14,087 bases of DNA from Lawsonibacter sp. (GTDB taxonomy: Bacteria > Bacillota > Clostridia > Oscillospirales > Oscillospiraceae). Shown here piece after piece: positions 1 to 5,993 of the stretch (position 1 is the first letter of the stretch; each line of letters starts with the position of its first letter). The DNA is taken from positions 1-14,087 of the forward strand of contig JAHHSC010000031.1 in the NCBI GenBank assembly GCA_020025455.1, given 5' to 3'. The notes beneath the pieces were generated by a model that had not been told where the DNA came from, made no database searches, and saw only the letters and a program-made list of their open reading frames with translations. The position numbers and the translations under genes were made by a program.

Positions 1-368
1 TGGTGGAGGCGGGGGGAGTTGAACCCCCGTCCGAAAACGCATCCACAGAAACTTCTCCGGGCGCAGACGGTTATTCCGGGAGTCTTGCTCTCCCCGTTCC
101 CCTCGCCCGAGGCAAGCCGTCACGCCTCAGGGTCAGGTAAGCTTCATTGTTCATGGTGTGCTCAAAGCTTTGCACACACACGTGCACCACTAAACGACGC
201 CTGATCCCGGCTCGTGGTCCTTCCGGGTCAGACGGCCGCCTTTAATTAGGCAGCGTAAGCGTAGTTATCGTTGTTCTTTAATTTATAAAGAATGTCCGTT
301 TTAAGGTGGTCAGACGCCACCGCCCGCTATTCCTGCTTCAACGTCCCCGTCGAAACCGGTACGCCCCC
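1..368 (-). ncRNA. ssrA: tmRNA (transfer-messenger RNA), complete
   Basis: This RNA rescues ribosomes stalled on broken mRNAs: it enters as Ala-tmRNA with SmpB and appends a degradation tag. Read on the minus strand, the 5' end (368) is GGGGGCG, which pairs over seven base pairs with the 3' end before the discriminator A and an encoded CCA at 3-1. A D-arm-like stretch GGTTTCGACGGGGACG follows the 5' end, and a T arm with GGTTCAACTCC sits near the 3' end. Pseudoknot 1 is visible at 294-321 (stems GGTGG/CCACC and GTCTG/CGGAC). The mRNA-like part reads ...KNNDNYAYAA then TAA (about 245-277). The exact resume codon is not certain; AAG or the preceding TTA fits the usual distance after pseudoknot 1. 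It lies downstream of smpB and ppiB on the same strand and may be processed from their transcript. Confidence 0.96.
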
Positions 369-372
369 GTGA

Positions 373-391
373 GGCCGCCCTGTGGGCGGCC
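373..391. other. GC-rich hairpin just upstream of the tmRNA 5' end
   Basis: GGCCGCC and GGCGGCC form a perfect 7-bp stem around a 5-base loop, ending four bases before the tmRNA 5' end. No U-tract follows on either strand, so it does not look like an intrinsic terminator. It could help RNase P or another nuclease define the tmRNA 5' end if ssrA is made as part of a longer smpB-ppiB transcript. The 103-base gap between ppiB and ssrA otherwise shows only an AT-rich patch near 404-415, with no good -35 box. Confidence 0.5.
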
Positions 392-471
392 GAACGGGTA
401 AACCGTTTATATAAATGCTACGCTTTTCTGGTTCCTCCGCGTTTCCGCGCAGGGGGGTGGAATGGACTAAA

Positions 472-990
472 TCAGCACTTCTCGGGTTCGGGGTAGTCCA
501 CGCCGAAGGTCTCGACCGTGACCTTCTTCATGCGCTGCTCCTCCTTGGGACGGTCCTGCCAGTCGGTCTTGACGGACACGATCTGGTCGGCCACTTCCAT
601 ACCCTCGATCACCTTGCCGAAGGCGGCGTAGTCCCCGTCCAGATGGGGGGCCTTCTCGACCATGATAAAGAACTGGCTGCCTGCGGAGTTGGGGTTCATG
701 GCCCGGGCCATAGACAGCACGCCGCGGTCATGTGCCAGGGCGTTGGCAAAGCCGTTGTTCTTGAACTCGCCCTTGATGGAGTAGCCGGGGCCGCCCATTC
801 CGGTGCCATCGGGGCAGCCGCCCTGAATCATAAAGCCGGGGATGACGCGGTGGAAGATCAGGCCGTCATAGAAGCCGTGCTTCACCAGACTGATAAAGTT
901 GTTCACGCTGTTGGGCGCCACTTCGGGGTAGAGCTCGGCCTTGATGATGCCGCCGTTCTCCATTTCAAACGTAACGATTGGATTACTCAT
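472..990 (-). CDS. ppiB: Peptidyl-prolyl cis-trans isomerase, cyclophilin type
   Basis: This is a 172-residue single-domain cyclophilin that speeds cis-trans isomerisation of Xaa-Pro bonds during protein folding. With no signal peptide it should be cytoplasmic. The core signature FHRVIPGFMIQGG lies at residues 46-58 and carries the catalytic-site Arg48, Phe53, Met54 and Gln56. GSQFFI (104-109) and HLDGDYAAFGKV (116-127) complete the fold. The position of the human CypA drug-binding Trp is His116 here, as in many bacterial forms, so cyclosporin binding is probably weak (inference). A ribosome binding site AAAGGG stands ten bases before the ATG. It sits 42 bases after smpB and before ssrA on the same strand, so it is probably co-transcribed with smpB. 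The length is normal for short bacterial PpiB proteins. Confidence 0.95.
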   Translation of the reverse strand: MSNPIVTFEMENGGIIKAELYPEVAPNSVNNFISLVKHGFYDGLIFHRVIPGFMIQGGCPDGTGMGGPGYSIKGEFKNNGFANALAHDRGVLSMARAMNPNSAGSQFFIMVEKAPHLDGDYAAFGKVIEGMEVADQIVSVKTDWQDRPKEEQRMKKVTVETFGVDYPEPEKC

Positions 991-1032
991 TGGTAACGCA
1001 CCCTTTCTGGTTTTAAATATACAGAACCGGCC

Positions 1033-1488
1033 TTATCGGGTTTTCATGGCCCGGTCCATCATGCGCTTGGCATCCCGCTTGGCGGCGGCCTCACGCTTGT
1101 CGTAGAGCTTTTTGCCCCGCGCCAGGCCGACCTCAAGCTTCACTCTGGGGCCCTTGAAGTAGATCTTCACCGGCACCAGAGAGTAGCCGTCCTGTTTGAC
1201 TTTGTTGAAAAGCTTCAGGATCTCACGCTTGTGCATGAGCAGACGGCGGGGACGCCGCGGGTCTTTATTAAAGATATTGCCCTTCTCGTAGGGGCTGATA
1301 TGCATCCCCAGCACCGTCATCTGTCCGTCCTTGATAAGGCAGAAGGAGTCCTTCAGGTTTACATTGCCCATACGGATGGACTTGACCTCGGTGCCAGCCA
1401 ATTCGATCCCCGCCTCGTAGGTGTCCTCAATGAAATAATCGTGAAAGGCCTTGCTGTTTTTTGCAATGACTTTTACAGCCTCACCCAC
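1033..1488 (-). CDS. smpB: SsrA-binding protein SmpB
   Basis: SmpB binds the tRNA-like part of tmRNA and is needed to load it into stalled ribosomes. The 151-residue product has the family hallmarks: KAFHDYFI (residues 13-20), GTEVKSIR (32-39), GNVNLKDSF (41-49), and a lysine/arginine-rich tail (126-151) that in the family reads the empty mRNA channel. The start chosen is GTG at 1488, eight bases after a strong AAGGAGG. The open frame extends to a GTG at 1530, but that codon has no ribosome binding site and lies upstream of the probable -10 box. It is followed by ppiB after 42 bases and then ssrA, so both dedicated partners of trans-translation are in one locus. Identification is secure; the start is well supported. 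Confidence 0.97.
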   Translation of the reverse strand: MGEAVKVIAKNSKAFHDYFIEDTYEAGIELAGTEVKSIRMGNVNLKDSFCLIKDGQMTVLGMHISPYEKGNIFNKDPRRPRRLLMHKREILKLFNKVKQDGYSLVPVKIYFKGPRVKLEVGLARGKKLYDKREAAAKRDAKRMMDRAMKTR

Positions 1489-1520
1489 GGCGGGCACCTC
1501 CTTCTGTGCTGTAGTAGTTA

Positions 1521-1549
1521 AATTTAGCACGTTTGAGCGGAAAAATCAA
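1521..1549 (-). promoter_or_regulatory. Probable sigma-A promoter of smpB
   Basis: On the minus strand TTGATT (1549-1544) and TAAATT (1526-1521) are separated by exactly 17 bases, each matching the consensus at four of six positions. The predicted transcript start falls just upstream of the smpB ribosome binding site. The promoter overlaps a 9-base inverted repeat (1526-1534 and 1561-1569). Confidence 0.5.
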
Positions 1550-1569
1550 GGGTATTTTGTAAACGTGCT
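1526..1569. repeat. Inverted repeat AGCACGTTT / AAACGTGCT in the smpB promoter
   Basis: AGCACGTTT (1526-1534) is perfectly complementary to AAACGTGCT (1561-1569), 26 bases apart. The arms bracket the -35 element of the smpB promoter, and the outer arm touches the thiN stop codon. It could be a paired operator or a weak stem at the end of the thiN transcript. No U-tract follows, so a terminator is unlikely. Confidence 0.45.
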
Positions 1570-2237
1570 CACACCATCCACAGCTTATTCAGCATGGTAT
1601 AAAAGTGCTTTGGCTCCTCCCAGATGAGGATGAGACTGCCATCCTCCACGGAGATGGAACCGCCCTCCCCGGTGAACTCGTTGCTGACCCCCATGGGATA
1701 AGCCCCGGTGAGTGTGGCGTGGTCCAGCGAATACTTCACGCCCGTCATGGTGATGCCCTTGGCCTCGCCGCTGTTGCAGAACACAGCCAGCGCACCGGTC
1801 AGGGTCTCGGGGAACGTGAACGTTCCGTTATGTACCGCGGTGGCCACCAGCTTCTCGCCCGCCAGGATACCCTGCGCGCCGCGGGTAGCCAAAAAGTCCA
1901 GCAGCTGGAGGTTGGCCAGGGTGTGATCCAGCCGGCCGCCCACGCCGCCCAGCATCACAAAGCGCTTGTAGCCCAGTTCCAAGCCCTTGCGCAGGGCGTA
2001 GGTCATGTCGGTATCGTCCTTCTCTACGGGCAGCTCAATGACGTTATTGTGGTCCGGGATGTGGCCCAGGGAGTCGAAATCGCCCACGGCCATATCGGGC
2101 CGGACACCGTAGGCCATCAGGGAATCGAAGCCCCGGTCAGCGGCGATTACAAAGTCACCGGCGGTGGGATAGGGACGCAGCGCGGGGGTGAGAGACATGG
2201 CTCCCACTACATAACAGATTTTATTGTCAGCGGCCAT
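1569..2237 (-). CDS. thiN: Thiamine pyrophosphokinase
   Basis: This enzyme transfers pyrophosphate from ATP to thiamine to give the cofactor thiamine diphosphate. The 222-residue protein shows the family motifs in order: AADRG (32-36), GDFDS (52-56), EKDDTD (72-77, acidic catalytic and metal-binding cluster), GGVGGRLDH (97-105) and SNE (185-187) in the C-terminal thiamine-binding domain. The open frame runs 59 codons further upstream to 2414, but the ATG at 2237 has a clear GGAGG eight bases ahead, and the upstream peptide resembles nothing in the family. The usual Firmicutes neighbours rsgA and rpe are not present here. It is transcribed divergently from the cysteine desulfurase gene, and smpB follows 80 bases downstream with its own probable promoter. 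Confidence 0.95.
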   Translation of the reverse strand: MAADNKICYVVGAMSLTPALRPYPTAGDFVIAADRGFDSLMAYGVRPDMAVGDFDSLGHIPDHNNVIELPVEKDDTDMTYALRKGLELGYKRFVMLGGVGGRLDHTLANLQLLDFLATRGAQGILAGEKLVATAVHNGTFTFPETLTGALAVFCNSGEAKGITMTGVKYSLDHATLTGAYPMGVSNEFTGEGGSISVEDGSLILIWEEPKHFYTMLNKLWMV

Positions 2238-2274
2238 AGGTATGCCCTCCAAATCGGCAAAATAGGATGGGTCT

Positions 2275-2303
2275 ATCATATCACAAAATCCGTTCAATAA
2301 CAA
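2275..2303 (-). promoter_or_regulatory. Probable sigma-A promoter of thiN (extended -10)
   Basis: Minus-strand TTGTTA (2303-2298), a 17-base spacer and TATGAT (2280-2275). TG one base ahead of the -10 box gives an extended -10 element. No THI-box (TPP riboswitch) signature is visible in the short leader to the ATG at 2237. Confidence 0.55.
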
Positions 2304-2326
2304 CCGGTCAGCAAAGGCCGCCTCTC

Positions 2327-2355
2327 TTGACTTTCCTTGGGTGCAAAGGTAGAAT
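2327..2355 (+). promoter_or_regulatory. Probable sigma-A promoter of the cysteine desulfurase operon
   Basis: TTGACT (2327-2332) and TAGAAT (2350-2355) each match consensus at five of six positions and are exactly 17 bases apart. The start site is expected near 2362, giving a leader of about 50 bases before the ATG at 2413. It stands back-to-back with the thiN promoter. Confidence 0.7.
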
Positions 2356-2412
2356 GTCTGTGTTTTGATGGATATCATTCTGTTTGATTGAAGGATTGGA
2401 GCGAGAAAGAAC

Positions 2413-3549
2413 ATGGGACATTATTTGGATAACGCGGCCACCACGCCGGTGCGGCCGGAGGCGGCACAGGCCGCGCTGGAGGCCATGACCGAGGGCTGGG
2501 GCAATCCGTCCGCCCGGTACGACCTGGGCACCCGGGCTGCCGACCAGGTGAAGCTCTGGCGGGCCGATGTGGCCGCCGCCATGGGCTGCCTGCCCGAGGA
2601 GGTTATTTTCACCTCCTGCGGCACCGAGAGTGACAACTGGGCCATCCAGGCCGCGGTTCAGCTGGGCCGTCACAAGGGCAGGCACATCATCACCACCGCC
2701 ATCGAGCACTCCGCGGTCCTCAACCCCTGTAAGGAGCTGGAGCGGCAGGGCTATGAGGTGACCTACCTCAAGCCCAACAGACGGGGAACGATCGACCTTG
2801 AGGACCTGCGTGCCGCCCTGCGGCCTGACACCATTCTGGTGTCCATGATGCTGGTGAACAACGAGCTGGGCACGGTCCTCCCTGTGGCCGAGACCGCCAA
2901 AGCCATCAAGGACGCCAAGTGTCCCGCTCTGCTCCACTGCGACGCGGTGCAGGGCTTCCTGAAGGTCCCCTTCACCCCCGCACAGCTGGGCGTGGATATG
3001 CTGTCCATCAGCGGCCACAAGATCCACGCCCCCAAGGGCATCGGCGCCATGTACATCCGCAAGGGGCTGAAGCTGCCCCCCATGATTTTGGGCGGCGGGC
3101 AGGAGAACGGTCTCCGCTCCGGCACCGAGCCCACCGCTCAGATCGCCGCTCTGGCCACGGCTGCCAAGCTGGGTCAGGCAAGTCTGGAGCGGGATCTCCG
3201 ACATATGGAGGAGCTGAAGGCCTACGCCGTGGAGCGTCTCACCGCCATCCCCGGCCTGAACGTCCTTGTCCCCGATGGTGCGCCGCACATCCTGCCCATC
3301 ACGCTGACCGGCTACAAGAGCGAGGTGGTGGTCCGGTTTCTCAGTGACAGAGGGATTTACGTCTCTGCCGGCTCCGCCTGTCACCGCGGCAAGCCGAGCC
3401 ATGTGTACGCTGCGCTGAAGCTGCCTAAGAAGCAGCAGGACGGCGTGCTGCGGGTCAGCTTCTCCTATGATACCACCCGCGAGGACGTGGACGCTCTGGC
3501 ATCTGGGCTTGCCGCCGCTCACGACCAGCTCTTCCCCAGCCTGTCCTGA
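2413..3549 (+). CDS. Cysteine desulfurase, NifS/IscS type (class V aminotransferase fold)
   Basis: This PLP enzyme converts cysteine to alanine and passes the sulfur, as a persulfide, to iron-sulfur cluster, thiamine or tRNA thiolation pathways. In the 378-residue product, YLDNAATTP opens the chain (4-12), EHSA (98-101) carries the PLP-stacking His99, DAVQ (177-180) holds the PLP-binding Asp, and SGHKIHAPKG (200-209) holds the Schiff-base Lys203. SAGSACHRGKPS (318-329) holds the active-site Cys323. A GGAG stands 12 bases ahead of the ATG. A scaffold gene (iscU/nifU) or thiI, the usual partners, is absent nearby; instead a MATE transporter follows after 20 bases. The sulfur acceptor therefore cannot be read from context, and whether it is the cell's main desulfurase or an accessory copy is unknown. 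Confidence 0.93.
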   Translation: MGHYLDNAATTPVRPEAAQAALEAMTEGWGNPSARYDLGTRAADQVKLWRADVAAAMGCLPEEVIFTSCGTESDNWAIQAAVQLGRHKGRHIITTAIEHSAVLNPCKELERQGYEVTYLKPNRRGTIDLEDLRAALRPDTILVSMMLVNNELGTVLPVAETAKAIKDAKCPALLHCDAVQGFLKVPFTPAQLGVDMLSISGHKIHAPKGIGAMYIRKGLKLPPMILGGGQENGLRSGTEPTAQIAALATAAKLGQASLERDLRHMEELKAYAVERLTAIPGLNVLVPDGAPHILPITLTGYKSEVVVRFLSDRGIYVSAGSACHRGKPSHVYAALKLPKKQQDGVLRVSFSYDTTREDVDALASGLAAAHDQLFPSLS

Positions 3550-3569
3550 TTTTAGGAGGGCGATGCGAT

Positions 3570-4970
3570 ATGTTTTCCTATATGAAGCGGGGCGGCCACT
3601 TCTACCGCCAGGTGTTCTGTCTGGCCGGCCCCATTGTGCTGCAAAACCTGATTACCAGTATGCTTGGCATGGCCGACACCTTTATGGTGGGTATGCTGGG
3701 TGAGGTGCCTATGGCCGCCGTCACCCTGGCCAACATCCCCCTTTTTGTCATCCAGCTCTTTATTTTCGGCGTGCAGAGCGGCTCCTCCGTCCTCCACAGC
3801 CAGTACTGGGGCCGGCGGGATATGGAGTCCATCAACCGGGTTCTGGGCGTGGCCATGTGGCTGGTGGGCACGGTGTCCGCCCTGTTCGCCGCCATACTGC
3901 TGTTGTGGCCGGTCCCGTTCATGTCCCTCTTCGGCAACCAGGCGGATGTGATTCAGCTGGCCGCCCAGTACGGACGGATCGCCGGTCTCTCCTACGTCTT
4001 TGACGCCATCACCATGATGTACGTGGCGGCCTACCGCAGCATGGAGCGGCCCGAGCTGGGACTCTATATTCTGGTGGCCTCCATGGTTGTGAACACCTTC
4101 CTCAACTGGGTGTTCATCTTCGGTAATCTGGGCGCCCCTGCCATGGGGGTGGAGGGCGCGGCCCTGGCCACGCTCATCTCCCGTATGCTGGAGCTGGTTA
4201 TTATGGTGTGCCACGCCCGATTCAGCAAGGGCTTCCGCATTGACCCGAAGCTCCTTTTCTGTCCCGGCAAGGCCATGTTCCGCCGCTTCTTCCGCTACAG
4301 CGGTCCTGTCACGCTGGATGAGACCATGTTCGGTCTTGGGACCTCCGTATTCCCCACCATCATGGGGCACATGGCCAACAGCACCGAGATCCTGGCCGCG
4401 TTCACTGTGGCCGGCAACGTGGATAAGGTGTGTATGGTCGTTTCCTTCGGCCTTGGCGCCACCGCCTCTGTCATCATCGGCCGCGAGGTAGGCGCGGGCC
4501 ACTCGGATGAGGTCCGGCCCGTTGGCATGGCCCTGGTCACTATGGCCGCCCTCTGCGGCTTGGGCGTGGGTCTGCTGCTCTTCCTCTTTGCGGTGTTTGC
4601 AGCCCCCGCCGTGGTGTTCCCCCTCTTTAAAATGTCCGCCGCCTCCTCCTCCATTGCAATTATGATGATGGTGGTGCTGGCCGTGGTCCGGCCCCTGCGT
4701 GACTTTAACAGCGTCAACATTGTGGGTGTGCTCCGCGGCGGCGGCGATGTGGCCATGGCCACCGTCATCGACGTCGTTCCCCTCTGGCTGGTGGCGATTC
4801 CAGCGGCCTTTGTGTGCGGCATCGTCCTGAAAACCAACATCACCGTGGTCTACCTTGTCATGCAGCTGGAGCAGGTTGGAAAGTTTTTCCTCGGGGTACA
4901 CCGGGTCCGCTCCGACGGCTGGATTCGCGATCTGACCCGGTCCGACGTTCAGAAGGAGGGTGTATCGTGA
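3570..4970 (+). CDS. MATE-family multidrug/cation efflux protein
   Basis: This is a 466-residue polytopic membrane protein with about twelve hydrophobic segments in two homologous halves, as in NorM/DinF-type Na+ or H+ antiporters that expel organic cations or metabolites. Family landmarks are GPIVLQNLITSMLGMADTFM (20-39), the post-TM3 loop YWGRRDMESINR (79-90), VVNTFLNWVFIFG (173-185), its second-half counterpart IIGREVGAG (302-310), and GVLRGGGDV (386-394). The ATG follows AGGAGG by ten bases. The gene lies 20 bases after the cysteine desulfurase and overlaps the following hydrolase gene by four bases, so all three are probably one transcript. The natural substrate cannot be predicted from the sequence. 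Confidence 0.93.
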   Translation: MFSYMKRGGHFYRQVFCLAGPIVLQNLITSMLGMADTFMVGMLGEVPMAAVTLANIPLFVIQLFIFGVQSGSSVLHSQYWGRRDMESINRVLGVAMWLVGTVSALFAAILLLWPVPFMSLFGNQADVIQLAAQYGRIAGLSYVFDAITMMYVAAYRSMERPELGLYILVASMVVNTFLNWVFIFGNLGAPAMGVEGAALATLISRMLELVIMVCHARFSKGFRIDPKLLFCPGKAMFRRFFRYSGPVTLDETMFGLGTSVFPTIMGHMANSTEILAAFTVAGNVDKVCMVVSFGLGATASVIIGREVGAGHSDEVRPVGMALVTMAALCGLGVGLLLFLFAVFAAPAVVFPLFKMSAASSSIAIMMMVVLAVVRPLRDFNSVNIVGVLRGGGDVAMATVIDVVPLWLVAIPAAFVCGIVLKTNITVVYLVMQLEQVGKFFLGVHRVRSDGWIRDLTRSDVQKEGVS

Positions 4971-5809
4971 ACGCAGTGGTGCTGATTGAAAATACCGCCC
5001 CGGAGGGCAGCGCACTGGCGTCCGAGCATGGACTGGCCCTCTATTTGGAGTACCGCGGCAGACAGATCCTTCTGGATGCGGGTTCCTCCGGCCGATTTGC
5101 CGACAACGCCGCCGCCCTGGGCGTGGACCTAAGTCAGGTGGAGCTGGCCGTCCTGTCCCACGGTCACTACGACCACGCCGACGGCCTGCGCCGGTTCTTC
5201 CAGATCAACGACCACGCCCCCGTCTACATCCGCCAGGGTGCCGATGGCCCCATGTTCTCCCTGGATGACCGGGGTGTGCGCTACATTGGGATTCACCGGG
5301 ATCTGCTTGGGCAGTTTCCAGAGCGGTTCGTCCCCGTCACCCGCAAGCACCTTCTCATGGAGGGGCTGTGGCTCACGCCCTGCCTGCGCCGGGAGCCCGC
5401 CTTCATCGGACGGGCCTCCAACCTCGTCTACAAGCGGGGGGAGGACGACTTTCTCCCCGACGACTTCCGGCACGAGCAGTCTCTGGTGGCCGAGACCGAC
5501 GGCGGTCTGGTTCTCTTTAACTCCTGCTCTCACGCCGGCATTGTCAACATTGTCCTGGACACCCTGGACCAGTTCCCCGGTCAGCGCGTTCGGGCCGTGG
5601 TGGGCGGCTTCCATATGGCCTCCCCCGGCGGCACCGGCATGAACTGCTCCCCCGAGTATGTGTTTTCCGTGGCCGACACGCTCCGAGATCTGGGCGTGGA
5701 GGAGATCCACACCGGCCACTGCACCGGCGGGGCCGCCCTGGAACGGATGCGCCAGCGCTTCGGCAGGGGCTGCACCGCGCTCACCACAGGACAGCGCCTG
5801 ATTCTATGA
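4967..5809 (+). CDS. Metallo-beta-lactamase-fold hydrolase, COG1237 (DHPS-like) type
   Basis: The 280-residue protein has the metal-binding set of the fold: Asp37 in LLDAGSSG, HGHYDH (65-70), CSHAGIVNI (187-195), GGFH (213-216) and HCTG (251-254). This combination matches the COG1237 group, annotated after archaeal 7,8-dihydropterin-6-yl-methyl-4-(beta-D-ribofuranosyl)aminobenzene-5'-phosphate synthase; the function of bacterial members is generally unknown. It should be a soluble cytoplasmic enzyme with two metal ions. The GTG start at 4967 overlaps the MATE stop codon in a GTGA arrangement and has AAGGAGG seven bases ahead. The open frame reaches back to 4814, but that part lies inside the MATE gene and is rejected. 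Tight coupling to the transporter suggests linked expression, not necessarily linked chemistry. Confidence 0.85.
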   Translation: MNAVVLIENTAPEGSALASEHGLALYLEYRGRQILLDAGSSGRFADNAAALGVDLSQVELAVLSHGHYDHADGLRRFFQINDHAPVYIRQGADGPMFSLDDRGVRYIGIHRDLLGQFPERFVPVTRKHLLMEGLWLTPCLRREPAFIGRASNLVYKRGEDDFLPDDFRHEQSLVAETDGGLVLFNSCSHAGIVNIVLDTLDQFPGQRVRAVVGGFHMASPGGTGMNCSPEYVFSVADTLRDLGVEEIHTGHCTGGAALERMRQRFGRGCTALTTGQRLIL

Positions 5810-5835
5810 CCGATTTTGCGTAAAACGCATTAGCA

Positions 5836-5880
5836 AATCCCCGGTTATTCCGCCAGGAATAACCGGGGATTCTTTGTTTA
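5836..5880 (+). terminator. Strong intrinsic terminator of the desulfurase-MATE-hydrolase operon
   Basis: A perfect 16-bp inverted repeat (5836-5851 with 5856-5871) closes on a GCCA loop, and a T-rich tract CTTTGTTTA follows. It lies 26 bases after the hydrolase stop codon and insulates the heat-shock promoter that begins at 5903. Confidence 0.95.
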
Positions 5881-5902
5881 TAATAAATTCACAAAGTACC
5901 TA

Positions 5903-5931
5903 TTGACAATTATATGGGTCAGTGGTACATT
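5903..5931 (+). promoter_or_regulatory. Sigma-A promoter of the hrcA operon
   Basis: A consensus TTGACA (5903-5908), a 17-base spacer and TACATT (5926-5931) place the transcript start near 5938, inside the CIRCE operator. HrcA bound there would block initiation directly. Confidence 0.88.
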
Positions 5932-5967
5932 ATCTTTAGCACTCAGGTGTATCGAGTGCTAAAGATA
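5931..5967. promoter_or_regulatory. CIRCE operator (HrcA-binding site), extended
   Basis: The canonical CIRCE, TTAGCACTC-N9-GAGTGCTAA, is matched at every position (5936-5962). The symmetry continues outward to a 14-bp perfect inverted repeat (5931-5944 and 5954-5967). HrcA binds this element and is released on heat stress, with GroEL modulating its activity in known systems. The element also lies in the 5' untranslated RNA, where it would form a stable stem. Its position right before hrcA indicates autoregulation of the operon. Confidence 0.97.
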
Positions 5968-5993
5968 TTGATTCAAAAGAGGTGGAGCCAGGA

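Noticed and set aside
19..204. Short plus-strand open frame inside the tmRNA region
   Set aside because: It lies within the complete tmRNA on the other strand and has no ribosome binding site.
2238..2414. 59-residue N-terminal extension of thiN
   Set aside because: A strong GGAGG precedes the ATG at 2237, and the extension overlaps both divergent promoters.
2308..3522. 404-codon open frame on the minus strand opposite the cysteine desulfurase
   Set aside because: It has no recognisable domain and runs against a well-supported PLP enzyme.
3552..5015. 487-codon open frame on the minus strand opposite the MATE gene
   Set aside because: Its histidine/glycine-rich translation is a typical reverse-frame artefact of a hydrophobic GC-rich gene; the MATE frame has clear motifs and a ribosome binding site.
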